This document shows, piece after piece, positions 37,910-49,033 of a DNA stretch of 64,000 bases. Both the position numbers and the translations under genes were made by a program. The stretch lies in the NCBI GenBank assembly GCA_963798325.1, contig CAWCSS010000008.1:1178001-1242000 (forward strand). The letters run 5' to 3'. This stretch comes from Solirubrobacter sp963798325. Its GTDB lineage: Bacteria > Actinomycetota > Thermoleophilia > Solirubrobacterales > Solirubrobacteraceae. Numbering within the stretch: position 1 is the first letter of the stretch; each line of letters starts with the position of its first letter. The notes beneath the pieces were generated by a model. It searched no databases. It had not been told where the DNA came from and saw only the letters and a list, made by a program, of their open reading frames with translations.

Positions 37910-38711
37910 TTGCGCGCCGAAGACGTCGAGTGGGTGGGCGGAGACGTCCGCGACGCGGAGCCGCTCACGGGCGGGATCACGTCGGCGATGCACGCCTTCA
38001 CTCGCGACGGGCGCTCGCTGGTGCTCCGGCGGATCGACAAGCAGCCGTGGCTGCGGCACGCGACCGAGTTGCTCGAGCGCGAGGCGGCGGTGATGGAGTT
38101 GCTGCGCGATACACCGGTGCCCGCGCCGGAGCTCGTCGCCGTCGAGCCGCCGCGGCTGCTGATGACGCGGCTGCCCGGCGCGCTGAACATGGCGTGCGAG
38201 GACTTCGACGCGCTCGCGCGGACGCTGCTCACGATCCACGGCGTCGACTCGCGACCGCGCGACTACCAGTCGTGGGCGGCCGGCAAGCAGCCGCTCTCGC
38301 CGCTGTGGGAGCGGGCGATCGCCGCGATCGACCGGGAGCCGCCGCCCTTCGACGGCAGCTTCCTGCACCGCGACTTCCACCTGGGCAACGTCCTCTGGGC
38401 GGACGGCGCCGTCAGCGGCGTCGTGGACTGGGTCGAGACCTCGTACGGGCCGCCGGACCTCGACGTCGCCCACTGCTGCACGAACCTGGCCATGACCCAC
38501 GGCGCAGACGCCCCGGAGCGCTTCCGCGCCGCGTACCGGCGGGCGGGCGGAGCGCTCAGCGACGACCCGTACTGGCAGCTGCTGGACGCGGTCGGCTTCC
38601 TGCCCGGGGCCGTCAACCGCCCGCCCGGACTTCGAATGGGACCGGCTGGAGGCCTACGTGGCGACGCTGCTGGAACCGAGCAGCTTGCGGGCCTCGTCCA
38701 GGCGCAGCTGA
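37910..38711 (+). CDS. Aminoglycoside-phosphotransferase-like kinase (one-base frameshift)
   Basis: A 266-residue APH/choline-kinase-fold protein. It has LTGGITSAMHAFTRDG at the N-terminus, SLVLRRIDKQPW as the lysine strand, FLHRDFHLGNVLW as the catalytic loop and GVVDWVETSYGPPDLDVAH as the metal-binding loop. Removing one base near 38625 restores DFEWDRLEAYVATLLE and a stop at 38711. The TTG start at 37910 is the only frame-wide option but has no ribosome site. The substrate is unknown; a small alcohol or sugar is typical. Its 3' end is antisense to the last 58 bp of the giant hydrolase gene. Confidence 0.8.
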
Positions 38712-41700
38712 TAGCGGCCGCGGTACTGCTCCGCGGGGCGCTCGACATCGGCGATCCACTGCCCGAACTTGGTGGGGTCGGTGCCGAAGTCGGCGTCGCC
38801 CTCGGCGATCCGGCGGCGCTTGATGGCCAGCGCCTGATCGATGAACCACTTCGCCTGCAGCTCGGGCTTCTCCGGGTAGCCGGCGTAGGCGCCCTGGTTC
38901 CAGATCGCGGTGCGCATCTGGAAGAAGCCGACGGAGTCGCGGTCGCCGAAGTTGAGGTTCTTCACGCCGGACTCGACCAGCGAGGCCATGACCGGCAGCT
39001 CGGGCGGCAGGCCCGCCTTCTCGGCCTGCTTGGACAGCCACTTGGCGAGCTCGGCCTGCGAGGCGTCGTTGCCCGGGTAGTCGGTGGCGGCGCTGGTGAG
39101 GTCGATCGAGGCCGCGGCGACGCCCGGCGCGGGGTTGCTGACCGGCACCGACGCGGCCTGCTCGACCGGCGCGGCGGGGGTGACCGGCACGGCCGGCGTG
39201 ACCGGCGCGGCGGCGGCGGCCGAGGCCACGGGCGCCCCGCGCTTGAGCTGCGACGGGTCGACGGCCTTGAGGAACATCATCGAGTTGCTGCGGACCTGCT
39301 CGTCCTTGCGCGACTCGACGGCCTTGACCGCCTGGAAGAGCTGCGAGTCGCTGCGGCGCACCTCGGCGGCGTCGCGGGCGACCGCGGCCTGGGCCCTGGC
39401 CACCTCGGCCGGGTCGATGCCGGGCGCGACCGCCGCGGCGGAGGCGACCGGCGCGCCGGCGACCGCGGGCGCGGCGGCGACGGGCTGCGCCGCGAGCGCG
39501 GGTGCGACCCCCGCCGCCTGGTCGAAGCGGCGCCCACCCACGAACTGGCCCGCGTAGTAGGGCTCGCTCAGGCTCGAGACCTTCACCACGTCGCCGGTGT
39601 GCGGGGCGTGCAGGAACTTGTCGCCGCCGAGGAACATGCCGACGTGGTGGACGTCGCCGTTGGCGGCGAAGAACACGAGATCGCCGGGCTTCAAGGCGGC
39701 GCGGTCGGCGATCTCGATGCCGTTGGGGGCCTCGATCTGGGTGTAGGTGACGCGCGGGATCTGCACCCCGGACTGCGCGTAGGCCCACTGCATCAGGCCC
39801 GAGCAGTCAAACCCGGTCTGCGGTGTCGACCCGCCCCACTTGTAGTCGGTGCCGATGTACTTCGACGCCTCCTGGATGGCGGCCATCGCCTTCGGGCCGG
39901 GGACGTTGCCGGCGGCGATCGCCTCCTGGACCGGCGCGAGGATCTCGGCCGGAAGTTGCGCGGCGCCGCCCGCGGCGGCGGCGGCCGCGGCGGGGTCGAC
40001 CACCGGGGCGGCGACCGGCTGGGCGACGGCCTGGGCGGGCGGCGGTGAGGCGGAGCCGAGCAGGCCGTTGGCCTCGGCGAGCTTGGTCTGGTAGCGGCCG
40101 CGATACTGCGCGGCGGGGCGCTCGACGTCGGCGATCCACTCACCGAACTGGTTTGGATCGTCGACCGACTTGCCCGCCACCAGCCGCTGCTTCTTGACCG
40201 CCTCGGCCTGGTCGAGGAACCACTTGACCTGCAGTTCGGGCTTCTCCGGATAGCCGGCGTAGGCGCCCTGGTTCCAGATCCCGACCCGCATCTGGAAGAA
40301 CCCCACCGAGTCGGCGTCGCCGAAGTTGAGGTTCTTCATCCCGGACTCGACCAGGCTGGCCATCAGCGGGAGCTGCGGGGGGAGCCCGCGCTTCTGCGCC
40401 TGGCCGGCCATCCAGGCGGCGATCTGCTCGCGCGGGGCGTTGTCGCCGGGGTAGGCGTCCGGGGCGGCGGCGGCCACCGCGGCGGCGTCGACCACGGGCG
40501 CGCCGGCGACGGGTTGCGCGGCGCCGGGCTCCGACCGGGACCGCTGGCTGGACCGGCGGTGCGGCGGCGGCCGAGGCCGTCGGCGGGTCGACCGCCTTGA
40601 GGAACATCTGCGAGTCGGCGGCCTTCTTGCCGCCGTTGCCTCCGGCCGAGGCGGCGTGGGCGGAGACGGCCTTGAGGAACATCTGGGAGTCGTTGCCGCC
40701 GGCGGGCTCGACGGGCGGCGCGGCCGCGGGGGTGGCGGGGGGGACGACCGCGGCGGCCGACGCGACCGGTTGCGCCGCGACGACCGGTGCGGCGACCGGC
40801 TGCGCGGCGGCGACGGCGGGCGCCGCCGCGGCGGGGGCGCCGTCCGCGGACACCTCGGCGGGCGGCTTCCAGTCCGGCGTGATCGCCTCTTTGAAGCCGA
40901 TGTGCAGGTGGTTCTGGTGAGCCGCGTCGGTGAAGTAGCCCGGCCCGGCGATCGCGAACGGGGAGCCGATCTCGTTCGGGCGGATGTCCGGATTCAGCGA
41001 CGACAGCTCGCTGGCCACCGCCCGGGCGAGCGGGCTGCCGGGGCCGACGATCTCGCCGTCGATCGCGCCGATGTCCATCCCGCGGCCGAAGTGGTGGTTG
41101 GAGACCGAGCCGCCCGCGGTGAACTTGTCGTGGTCGGAGCACATGCAGGTGACCGTGATCTTGTGCTCGGAGCTGAGCTTGGTCATGACGGCCACGACGC
41201 GCGGGTCGATGCGGCCGGCCTTGATGTCCGCGATGCCGTCCGGGTCCAGCACGACGTTCTTGTTCTTGAGCAGCGCCAGCGCCTCGGGGTCGGGCGCGCC
41301 GCCCGTGCCGTCGCCGCCGAACTGCGTCGGGTCGATCGGCCGGCGCGGCGCGGCCGGCGCGGCCTCCACGGCGGCGGCGACCTGCTGGCCGCCGGGCTGC
41401 GCGTAGGGCGTCGGCGCGACGGGCTGGACGGGGGCGGCCACGGGCTGTGCCTGCTGCGCGGCGGCAACGGCGCCCGCGCCCGGCGTCGCGTTGCCCTCGG
41501 CGCGGATGAAGACGATGTTCGCGCTGCCCATCGAGCGCGGGACGCTGTTGACCGCGTCGGCGTTGTTGCCCTCCAGCGCCGTGAACTTGCCGTCCTTGAC
41601 CGTGCTGTCGAGGAACCCGATGTGGCCGTCTGAGCCGAAGTCGTTCTGGCCGCCCCAGTCGTAGGCGACGATGTCGCCCGGCCGCGCGTCGGCGGCGCTG

Positions 41701-44311
41701 ACGATCTTCAGCCCGTTGGCGCCCTGCTCGGCGTTGCGCACCCACGTCTGCACGCCGGCCCAGCCTCCGCCCGGCATCTTGTGCCCGGCCTGCTCCAGCG
41801 ACCACGTGATGAACGACGCGCACCACGGGTTGCCCGGCGCGACCTTGGCCGCGGCGAGGTACTCCTCGACCTGCTTGCCGCGGTTGGCCCCGCCGACCTC
41901 GCGCACCCCGAGTTGCGTCTTGGCGATCTTCAGCGCCTCGCTGCCGAGCGGGCTGCCGCCGCCGGCCGGTGCGGCCGCGGCCGCTTCGACCACCGCGGCG
42001 ACGGGCGGAGCGGGCTGCGCGTACGGGAGCGGCGCCTGCGCGGCGACCGGCTGCGCCGCGGCGACCGCCACCGGCGCCGGGGCGACGGGCTCGGGCGGCG
42101 CGGCGGCGCGGCTCTTGAGCAACCCCTGGGCCTCGGCGAGCTTGGTCTGGTAGCGGCCCCGGTACTGCTCGGCGGGACGCTCGACGTCAGCGATCCAGTC
42201 GCCGTAGTGGTTCGGATCGTCGATCGGCTTGCCGGCCGCGATCCGCGCCTTCTTGACCGTCTCCGCGTTGTCCAGGAACCACTTGACCTGCAGCTCGGGC
42301 TTGTCCGGGTAGCCGGCGTAGGCGCCCTGGTTCCAGATCCCGACCCGCATCTGGAAGAACCCCACCGAGTCGGCGTCGCCGAAGTTGAGGTTCTTCATGC
42401 CCGACTCGACGAGCGACGCCATCAGCGGCAGCTCGGGCGGCAACCCGCGCTTCTCGGCCTGTCCGGCCATCCACGCCGCGATCTGCTCCTGCGGCGCGTC
42501 GTCGCCCGGGTAGGCGTCGGGCGCGGCGGCCGCGACCGCGGCGACGTCCACGGCGGCGGGCGCGCCCGGCTGCACCGGCGCGGCGGACGCCGCCGACGCC
42601 TTCGGCGGCTCGACCGCCTTCAGGAACATCTGCGAGTCGGTCGCCTTCTTGGCCGCCCGCGCCGCCGGCCGCCGCGGCATGCGCGGACACGGCCTTCAGG
42701 AACATCTGCGAGTCCTTGCCGCCGGGCGCCTCGCCCGCCGCCGCGCCGGGGGCAAGCCCGGCGACACCGGCCGCGGGGGCGACGCCGCCGACGGGAGCGG
42801 CGCCGGGCACGCCGGCCGCGGGCGCGACGCCGCCGGCCGGGACGACTCCGGGCACGGCCGCCGCGGGCGCGACGCCGCCGGCCGGGACGGCTCCGGCCGC
42901 GGGCGCGGCGCCTGCCGCGGCGCCAGGCGCGGCCGCCGCGGGGGCGACACCGCCCGCCGGCACGACTCCGGGCGCGCCTGCCGCGGGCACGGCGCCAGGC
43001 ACTCCGCCCGCGCTCGCCGCGGACGCGACTCCCGCCGGCGCGACGCCGGCCGGGGGGTAGCCGCCGGGCGCGACTCCCGCCGGGTACCCACCCGCGGGCG
43101 CGCCTGCCGGGTACACACCGGCCGGCGCCGCGATCGGGAGGGAGTTCTCGGCCGGGGCCGGGGCGGCGACGTCCGCCGGTGGGGTCCAGCCCGCGGGGAG
43201 CGGAGCCGTGAAGTTGATCTGCAGGTGGTCCTGGTGGGCGGCGTCGGTGAAGTAGCCGACGCCGGCGATGGCGAAGGGCGAGCCGATCTCGTCCGGGCGG
43301 ATGGTCGGGTCCAGCGTCGAGAGCTCGGATGCCACCTCGCGGGCCACCGGGCTCCCGGCGCTGACGGGCTCGCCGTCGATCGCGCTGATGTTCACGCCGC
43401 CGTCGAAGTTCGTGATCGTGAGCTTGTGGGCCTCGGAGAGCTTGGTCAGGACGCCGATCACGCGCGGGTCGACGGTGCCCGACTGCAGGGCGGCGACCCC
43501 GCTCGGATCGAGCACGAGGTTGGTGTTGTTCAGCAGCGCGGCGGTCTCGGGCGAGGCGTCGACGAGCGACTCGGGCAGTGCGGTGGTCGACTCGACCGCC
43601 TGCGGCAGCCCGGAGCTGTCCGGCGGCTTCTCCAGCGAGTCCAGCGCGGACGCGGCGTCCGCGGTCTTCGCCGCCTGCTTGGCCTCGGGCGAGTCCGCGG
43701 CGGCGATCTTGGCCGCGGCCTCCTGGGCCTTGTCGGGCTTGGGCTCCGCGGCCACCTCGGGCGCCGCCGCGGCCGCCTTGGCGCTCGTGGCCGGCGCGTC
43801 CTCGGGGAGCACGCTCGGATCGGCCGCGGGGGCTGCCGCCGCAGCCGCGGGAGGGGGTGCGGACGCCGCCGCTCCCCCAGCGCCCGTGTCGGCCGGCAGA
43901 CCGTTCGGGTCCAACGCCGGCGCGGGCGTCGATCCCGACACCGCGGGCGCGCCCCCGCCGCCTCCGAGCTTCGGCAGCGCGGGCAGGTCCACCCGCGAGA
44001 GCACGTTGCGCACGTCGCCCGGCAACGCCTCCAGGTGCGGCAGCACGTCCTCGGTGAAGCGGCCGATGACCATGCCCTCCATCGCCGCGGCCATCATCAC
44101 GCCCGCCAGCGAGGACTTGGACTCGCGCATGTCGAGCGTGTGCATCGCCTTGCCGGCGCCGAACGCCATCTCGTCGGCGAGGCGGTCCAGGCCCGCGTCG
44201 CGGCACGCACCCGCCGGGTCGCGCCGGAAGCGCGCGCGGAAGCCCGGGATCGACGAGCAACCGCTCGATGATCCGCGCGGCGAGGTCCGCCTCGGTCAGG
44301 TTCGACGCCAT
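38654..44311 (-). CDS. Giant modular peptidoglycan hydrolase of the injection-system cluster (three one-base frameshifts)
   Basis: Removing one base near 44250, 42650 and 40520 gives one frame of about 1884 residues. Order: leader-like N-terminus (LVDPGFRARFRRDPAGACRD); degenerate M15-like domain (about 250-365); PAGGVAPAA linker (390-525); SQMFLKAV motifs; transglycosylase-like module A (about 600-730); CHAP (790-940; NPWCASFITW, GHIGFLDS); intact M15-like peptidase (1000-1140; SNHHFGRGMDIG, HLHIGF); module B (1285-1420); NlpC/P60 (1455-1595; DCSGLMQW, DVHHVGMFLG); module C (1740-1884). Each transglycosylase-like module carries MASLVESGxKNLNFGD and GFFQMR. No signal peptide is visible, which suits a particle cargo or a lysis enzyme. 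One base separates it from the M50 gene. Confidence 0.82.
40251..40339 (-). repeat. 89-bp exact direct repeat, copy in transglycosylase module B
   Basis: Identical base for base to 42310-42398. It codes for the VKNLNFGD-to-YAG core of the transglycosylase-like module (KNLNFGDADSVGFFQMRVG and on). Exact identity within a diverged module suggests recent duplication or gene conversion. Confidence 0.85.
42310..42398 (-). repeat. 89-bp exact direct repeat, copy in transglycosylase module A
   Basis: Partner of the copy at 40251-40339. Recombination between the two would delete the CHAP and M15-like domains in frame, so the gene can shorten and re-expand. Confidence 0.85.
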
Positions 44312-44312
44312 C

Positions 44313-45959
44313 TCAGCCGCCCCTGAACCGCGTCCACAGCGGCTTGCCCAACACGAAGATCACCGGCAGGAAGAAGGCTACCCACAGCGTTCCCATCACG
44401 CCGTACACCGCCGCCTTGGGCACGTCCATCGCGAGGAACACCTGCTCGTAGCGCAGCGACATGCCGATCGCGAACAGCGCCGCCAGGATCGACCAGCCGA
44501 TGCCCCACAGCGAGTAGCGCATCAGCACCGGCGAATCCGTCGACGCAGCCTCGCCCTTCAGACGCCGCTCGAGCTGCTCCTTCGCCCGCCGCCGCAGCCC
44601 GGGCTCGTCCAGCCAGTCGACGAGCATGTGGTAGCCGTCGCGCTCGATGAACGGGTTGAGGTTGAAGAACCCGCCCACGTAGGCCGCGAACGCCAGGTTG
44701 AAGAAGATGTCGCGCACCGTCCCGTCGGGCAGCAGCAGCGCGCACAGCGCGAACACCGCGCCGAGCGAGAAGTCGGACACCGGCCCCGCGGCCGAGACCG
44801 CGATCCGCCGCCGCCGCGGCTCGAACCACGCCTCCGACGTGTCCACGAACGCGTACGGGAAGATCGCCACGAGCTTCAACCCCGCCCGTTCGACTCGCCG
44901 GCCGAAGGACGCCATCGTCAGCGCGTGCGCCAGCTCGTGCACGGCGACGACGGCGAAGCGCCCGAAGAGGAAGACCAACCCGCCCCACCCGAACTTCGAG
45001 GCGACCACGAAGGGCGTCCCGTAGCGGCCGGCGATCAGGTACACGAACGTCGCCAGCCCGACCACGACCAGCGCCGCGATCAGGTAGCGGACCTGGCGCG
45101 TGAAGAGCACCCAGCCGCCGCCGCGGTAGATCGCCTCGACCTTCGGCCCGAGCCCGGTGAAGACCTTCTCGCGCGGTTTGAACAGCTTGCGCCAGAACCC
45201 GAGCGGCGCCTCGCCCGACGGCGTGCTGCTCGCCACCCCCGCCAGGAATCCGCGCTCGCTCAGGTCCGACAGCAGCCGCGCCAGCCGCGCCGGGCCGGGC
45301 GGGCCGTAGCGCTGCTCGCACATCGCGATCAGCTCGATCAGCGAATGCGACCCGTCGAGCTGCTCGAACACCCACGCGTCGTTGTCGCTCAAGCGCAGGA
45401 ACTTGCCCGTGTGCGCGTCCTTGAGCACCCACCGGCGAGGCCCCTCGTTCGCGTCCAGGCGCTTGAGCGCGTAGCCCGAGCGCACCCGCGGCTTCATCCC
45501 GAACTGCGTGGCCGACCCGCCGCTCACGGCCGGCGCGCCCACCGACGGGACCATCACCGACGCACCCGCGCGCACGACGATCGTCCGCCCCGCCTCGGCC
45601 ATGTCGCGCCGTCGCTCGACCCGCAGTTCAGCGTCCCCGAGCCGGATCTTCGCCCCGTCGCGCAGCGGCGACGGGCGGGTGACGCGCTTGCCGTCCAGCC
45701 ACGTGCCGTGCGAGGAACCGGCGTCCTCGAGCACCGCGTCCGCGCTGATGCGGGCGTGCACGCGCGAGACCGACGGATCGCTCAGCACCAGCGACACGCC
45801 CGGCGCGCGGCCGATCGTCATCTCCGTCACCACCGGCACCCGCGTCGCGTCCCCGAGCACCAGCTCCAGCGGCGCGCTCGCTCCGTTCTGCGGTGTGCCA
45901 CAGCTACCGCAGTAGCTCGCGCCCCGCTCGAGCTGGCGGCGGCAGCTGGGGCACAACAC
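44313..45959 (-). CDS. Zinc-ribbon/FHA/PqqD-like/M50 site-2-protease fusion
   Basis: A 548-residue membrane protein. A zinc ribbon (CPSCRRQLERGASYCGSCG, residues 3-21) precedes an FHA domain (about 38-105: TIGRAPGVSLVLSDPSVSRVHA, SSHGTWLDG) that should bind phosphothreonine. A PqqD-like winged helix follows (about 155-225: LKDAHTGKFLRLSDNDAWVFEQLDG, LSERGFL), the fold used to recognise peptide leaders. The rest is an M50 intramembrane metalloprotease with HELAH (about 339-343) and NLNPFIERDGYHML (about 434-445) among several helices. It lies one base before the giant hydrolase gene and four bases after the PASTA protein gene. GTG start at 45959. Confidence 0.85.
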   Translation of the reverse strand: MLCPSCRRQLERGASYCGSCGTPQNGASAPLELVLGDATRVPVVTEMTIGRAPGVSLVLSDPSVSRVHARISADAVLEDAGSSHGTWLDGKRVTRPSPLRDGAKIRLGDAELRVERRRDMAEAGRTIVVRAGASVMVPSVGAPAVSGGSATQFGMKPRVRSGYALKRLDANEGPRRWVLKDAHTGKFLRLSDNDAWVFEQLDGSHSLIELIAMCEQRYGPPGPARLARLLSDLSERGFLAGVASSTPSGEAPLGFWRKLFKPREKVFTGLGPKVEAIYRGGGWVLFTRQVRYLIAALVVVGLATFVYLIAGRYGTPFVVASKFGWGGLVFLFGRFAVVAVHELAHALTMASFGRRVERAGLKLVAIFPYAFVDTSEAWFEPRRRRIAVSAAGPVSDFSLGAVFALCALLLPDGTVRDIFFNLAFAAYVGGFFNLNPFIERDGYHMLVDWLDEPGLRRRAKEQLERRLKGEAASTDSPVLMRYSLWGIGWSILAALFAIGMSLRYEQVFLAMDVPKAAVYGVMGTLWVAFFLPVIFVLGKPLWTRFRGG

Positions 45960-45963
45960 TCGC

Positions 45964-48900
45964 CTAACCTCCGCTGGGAAGCGGGGGCCGGAAGGACGGA
46001 TCGTCGCCCGCGGCGTTCAGGTCACGCTCGTCGCGCGAGGTCGACGGGTCGACGGTCACGAGAGCCGACACTTCCTCGGTGCACTTGGCATCGCCCTGCA
46101 CGACGATCACGCGCTGGCTGTCGGAGCGCCAGTTCGACCTTGCAGGCGCGCGTCGGCTTCGCCGAGCCGTCCTTGAGCAGGAAGTCGTCCGCGGCGCCCG
46201 TGTTGTCGGTCAGCCACAGCCGGTACGAGGACGAGCCGATGTTGGACACGAGCGCGAGCTTCTGGCCGTTGGGCGAGAACGCCGCGTCGAGCACGCCCTT
46301 GCCGGCGGTGTCGATGTCGGAGACGAACTTGCCCTTGTTCCAGTCCTTCTCGTTGGGCGAGAACGCCTTCTTGCCGTCCTTGAGCGTCCAGCGCACGATG
46401 CCGAAGGTGCCCGAGCGCGGGAGCTTGACCCCGACGCCGATCAGCGTCTTGCCGTTCGGTGCCCAGTGGATCGCGCGGATGACCGAGAACTTGGGCTCGG
46501 TCTTGCACGAGACCTGGGTCGCGTCGCTGCGGACCTCCGCCAGGCACAGGTCGTTGTCGTCGGTCCCGTTGGGATCGGAGCGCATCGCGATGACGTTGCG
46601 GTCCACCGTCGGCGCCCACGCGAGGTCGCCGTACTTCTCGTTCGCCGGCCGCAGCGGCACGACGCCCGAGTTCTCCTTGACGACGTTCTGGAGCATCAGC
46701 TGGCCGTCGGCGGTGTAGGCGACGTGGGTGCCGTCGGCGCTCCACGTCGGGTCCTTCTCCTCGGCCGCGGTGTCGGCGACCGGGTCCTCCTTCGCGCCCG
46801 TGGCGCCGTTGATGCGCAGGACGTTCTTGCCGTTGGAGAAGACGACGTCCGGCTGGCCCTTGGAGACGAGCACGGTCACCTTGGACTTCGGCTTGACCTC
46901 GGTGCCGCCGGGCGGCTCGGTCTGGAACGGCGTGCCCACCGGCTTGTCGCTGAACGCGGGCTTGGTCAGCGGGACCAGGCCGAGATCGGCCAGGGACTTG
47001 GCGTAGGTCTTGGTGTCGGCCTTGCCGACGGCCGGGATGATGATCTTGCCGCCCGCGCCGCCGCCGCCGTCGCCACCGCCGCCGTCCTTGCCGCCACCGG
47101 CTCCGGCCCCGTCCTTGCTGTCGCCGCCCTTGCCGTCGACGCCGCCCGGCTTGGGGTCGGGGAAGAAGAAGTTGACCGGCGTGCCCTTCTTGACGACCTC
47201 GCCCTCGGCCGGGATCTGGGACTCGATCTTCGCCTCCGGCTTGGCGTTCGGGGGCGAGGACTGGCCGAGCGTGAGCTCCTTGCCGCGCAGCGCCTTGTCG
47301 GCGTCGGTCTGCGACAGGCCGACGATCTTGGGCACCGTCACCTGGCCGCTGCCGACGGCGATCTGGATCGTGACCTTCGAGCCCTTGGCGACCTCTTTGC
47401 CCTTCTCGGGCGTCTGGTTGACGACCGAGCCCGCGGGGACCTTGTCGTCGACGACCGACTTGGTGTTCGGGTCCAGCACGAGCTTGGATTTCGTCAGCGT
47501 CTCCTCGGCCTCGAACGCCGACTGCTTGCCGACGACCTCAGGCACGACGACGTTGTGCGGGAGGATGAACTTGAACAGCAGCAGGAGCAGGAGCGCGAGC
47601 AGCAGGATCACCGGGATCAGCCACCACGGCAGCCATGGCCGCTGGCGGAACATGCCCTGCGAAGGCATCATCGGGCCCATCGGCGCGGACGCGCCGCCGC
47701 CGCGGCCGGGCAGGCCCGGCATCTTGACCTTGCCGCGCGCCATCGAGCCGGCGTTCACGGCGCCCAGGTGGGGACCCTGGACCTGCGGGGCGCGGAACTG
47801 CGGCATGCGCACGTTCAGGCCGCCCGGGCCCATCTGCACGTCCGGCGGGAACATCTGCGGCTTGTAGACGCGCGGGGGATAGACGCCCGGCACGTGCGGC
47901 GCGCGGCGGCGCTGCCAGAAGCGGCGCTTCTTGGGCGGCGGCGCGTTCTCCAGCACGGCGGCGCTGAGCGGCTCGGCGGCGGCGCGCGCCGCCGCCTCCT
48001 CGCCGGTGACGGTGAGCACCGAGAGGTTGCGGTCACGGCCGCGGCCCATCCAGATCTGCTTCGGCGGCCGGACCTGCATCTGCGTGGTCACGGCGCCGCC
48101 CGCCGGGATCTCCTGCGGCGGGCGGTTGAAGCCGAAGATCATCTCGCCGTCGGGGTCCTCGCCGTCGAGCGCGACCAGCACCGGCGCGTTGGCGCGATTG
48201 GTCACGGTGACGTCGTAGGTCGCCTTCTTGCGGCCGCGGCGGCGCTGCGGGCGCAGCGCCGTGGCCGTGTCGATGTAGGGCTCGACGTGCAGCGCCAGCG
48301 GCGCCTGTGCGGCGACGATCCGGTGCGCCTTGGAGTCCGCGACGACCTTGAGCTCCCACACCCGCGCCTCGGCGGTCGGCGTGCGCGGCGGGTGCAGCTG
48401 GACCAGGACCTCCTGCTCGTAGGTCCCGCCCGAGCCGAACGGCACCAGGTAGACGGTCCCGGGCGAGATCGTCCACCAGTCGTCGGGCATGCCCTCCACG
48501 CGCAGGTCGTAGTTGTCGACGATCCCGCTCTGGTTGCGGATCAGCGCGAAGATCTGCTGCTCGGTGCCGGGCTCGACGGCCATGTGCAGCACCTCGCCCT
48601 TGGCCGACTCGCCGTCGCCGCGGCGGAGCACGATCGTGGCCGGCTCGGCCTCGTCGTGGCGACCGGCGGAGGACGCCGTGGGCGGCGGCGGCACGGCGCC
48701 GCGGATCATCGTCTTGGCCACGGGGCGCGACACCGACTCCGACTGCGGCTCGGGCTGGCGCGTGACCGGCAGCGGCGGGGGAGGCGGCGGCGCCGCCGGG
48801 GACGCGGAATGCCCGTTGCCGTGGCCGTTGCCGGGCGTCTCGGGGACGACCGGAGCGGCCTGCTGGACGGCGGGGATCGACGGCGGCGGCTCAGCCTCCT

Positions 48901-49033
48901 GCTTGGCCTCGGCGGCCTGCTCCGGCGTGATCGCCTGCATGTAGCCCGTCGGCTCCCAGCGCAGGTACTCGCCGCAGCTGCAGAAATCCTGATCCATCGG
49001 ATTCTCTTTGCCGCAGCTCTGACACGTCCTCAT
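45964..49033 (-). CDS. Zinc-ribbon, PASTA and beta-propeller membrane protein (one-base frameshift)
   Basis: A 1022-residue single-pass protein after removing one base near 46140. Order: zinc ribbon (CQSCGKENPMDQDFCSCG, residues 4-21), Pro-rich linker, two Ig-like domains (about 140-330), a second linker, a transmembrane helix (about 464-494: LIPVILLLALLLLLLFKFIL), three PASTA domains (VPEVVGKQSAFEAEETL, VPKIVGLSQTDADKALRG, IPAVGKADTKTYAKSL), and a WD40-like propeller (DPTWSADGTHVAYTADG, IHWAPNGKTLIGVG, AFSPNGQKLALVS). PASTA domains bind peptidoglycan or lipid II outside the cell. It overlaps the tail protein I gene by four bases and could anchor the particle to the envelope, as CisA does in Streptomyces. 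Confidence 0.8.
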
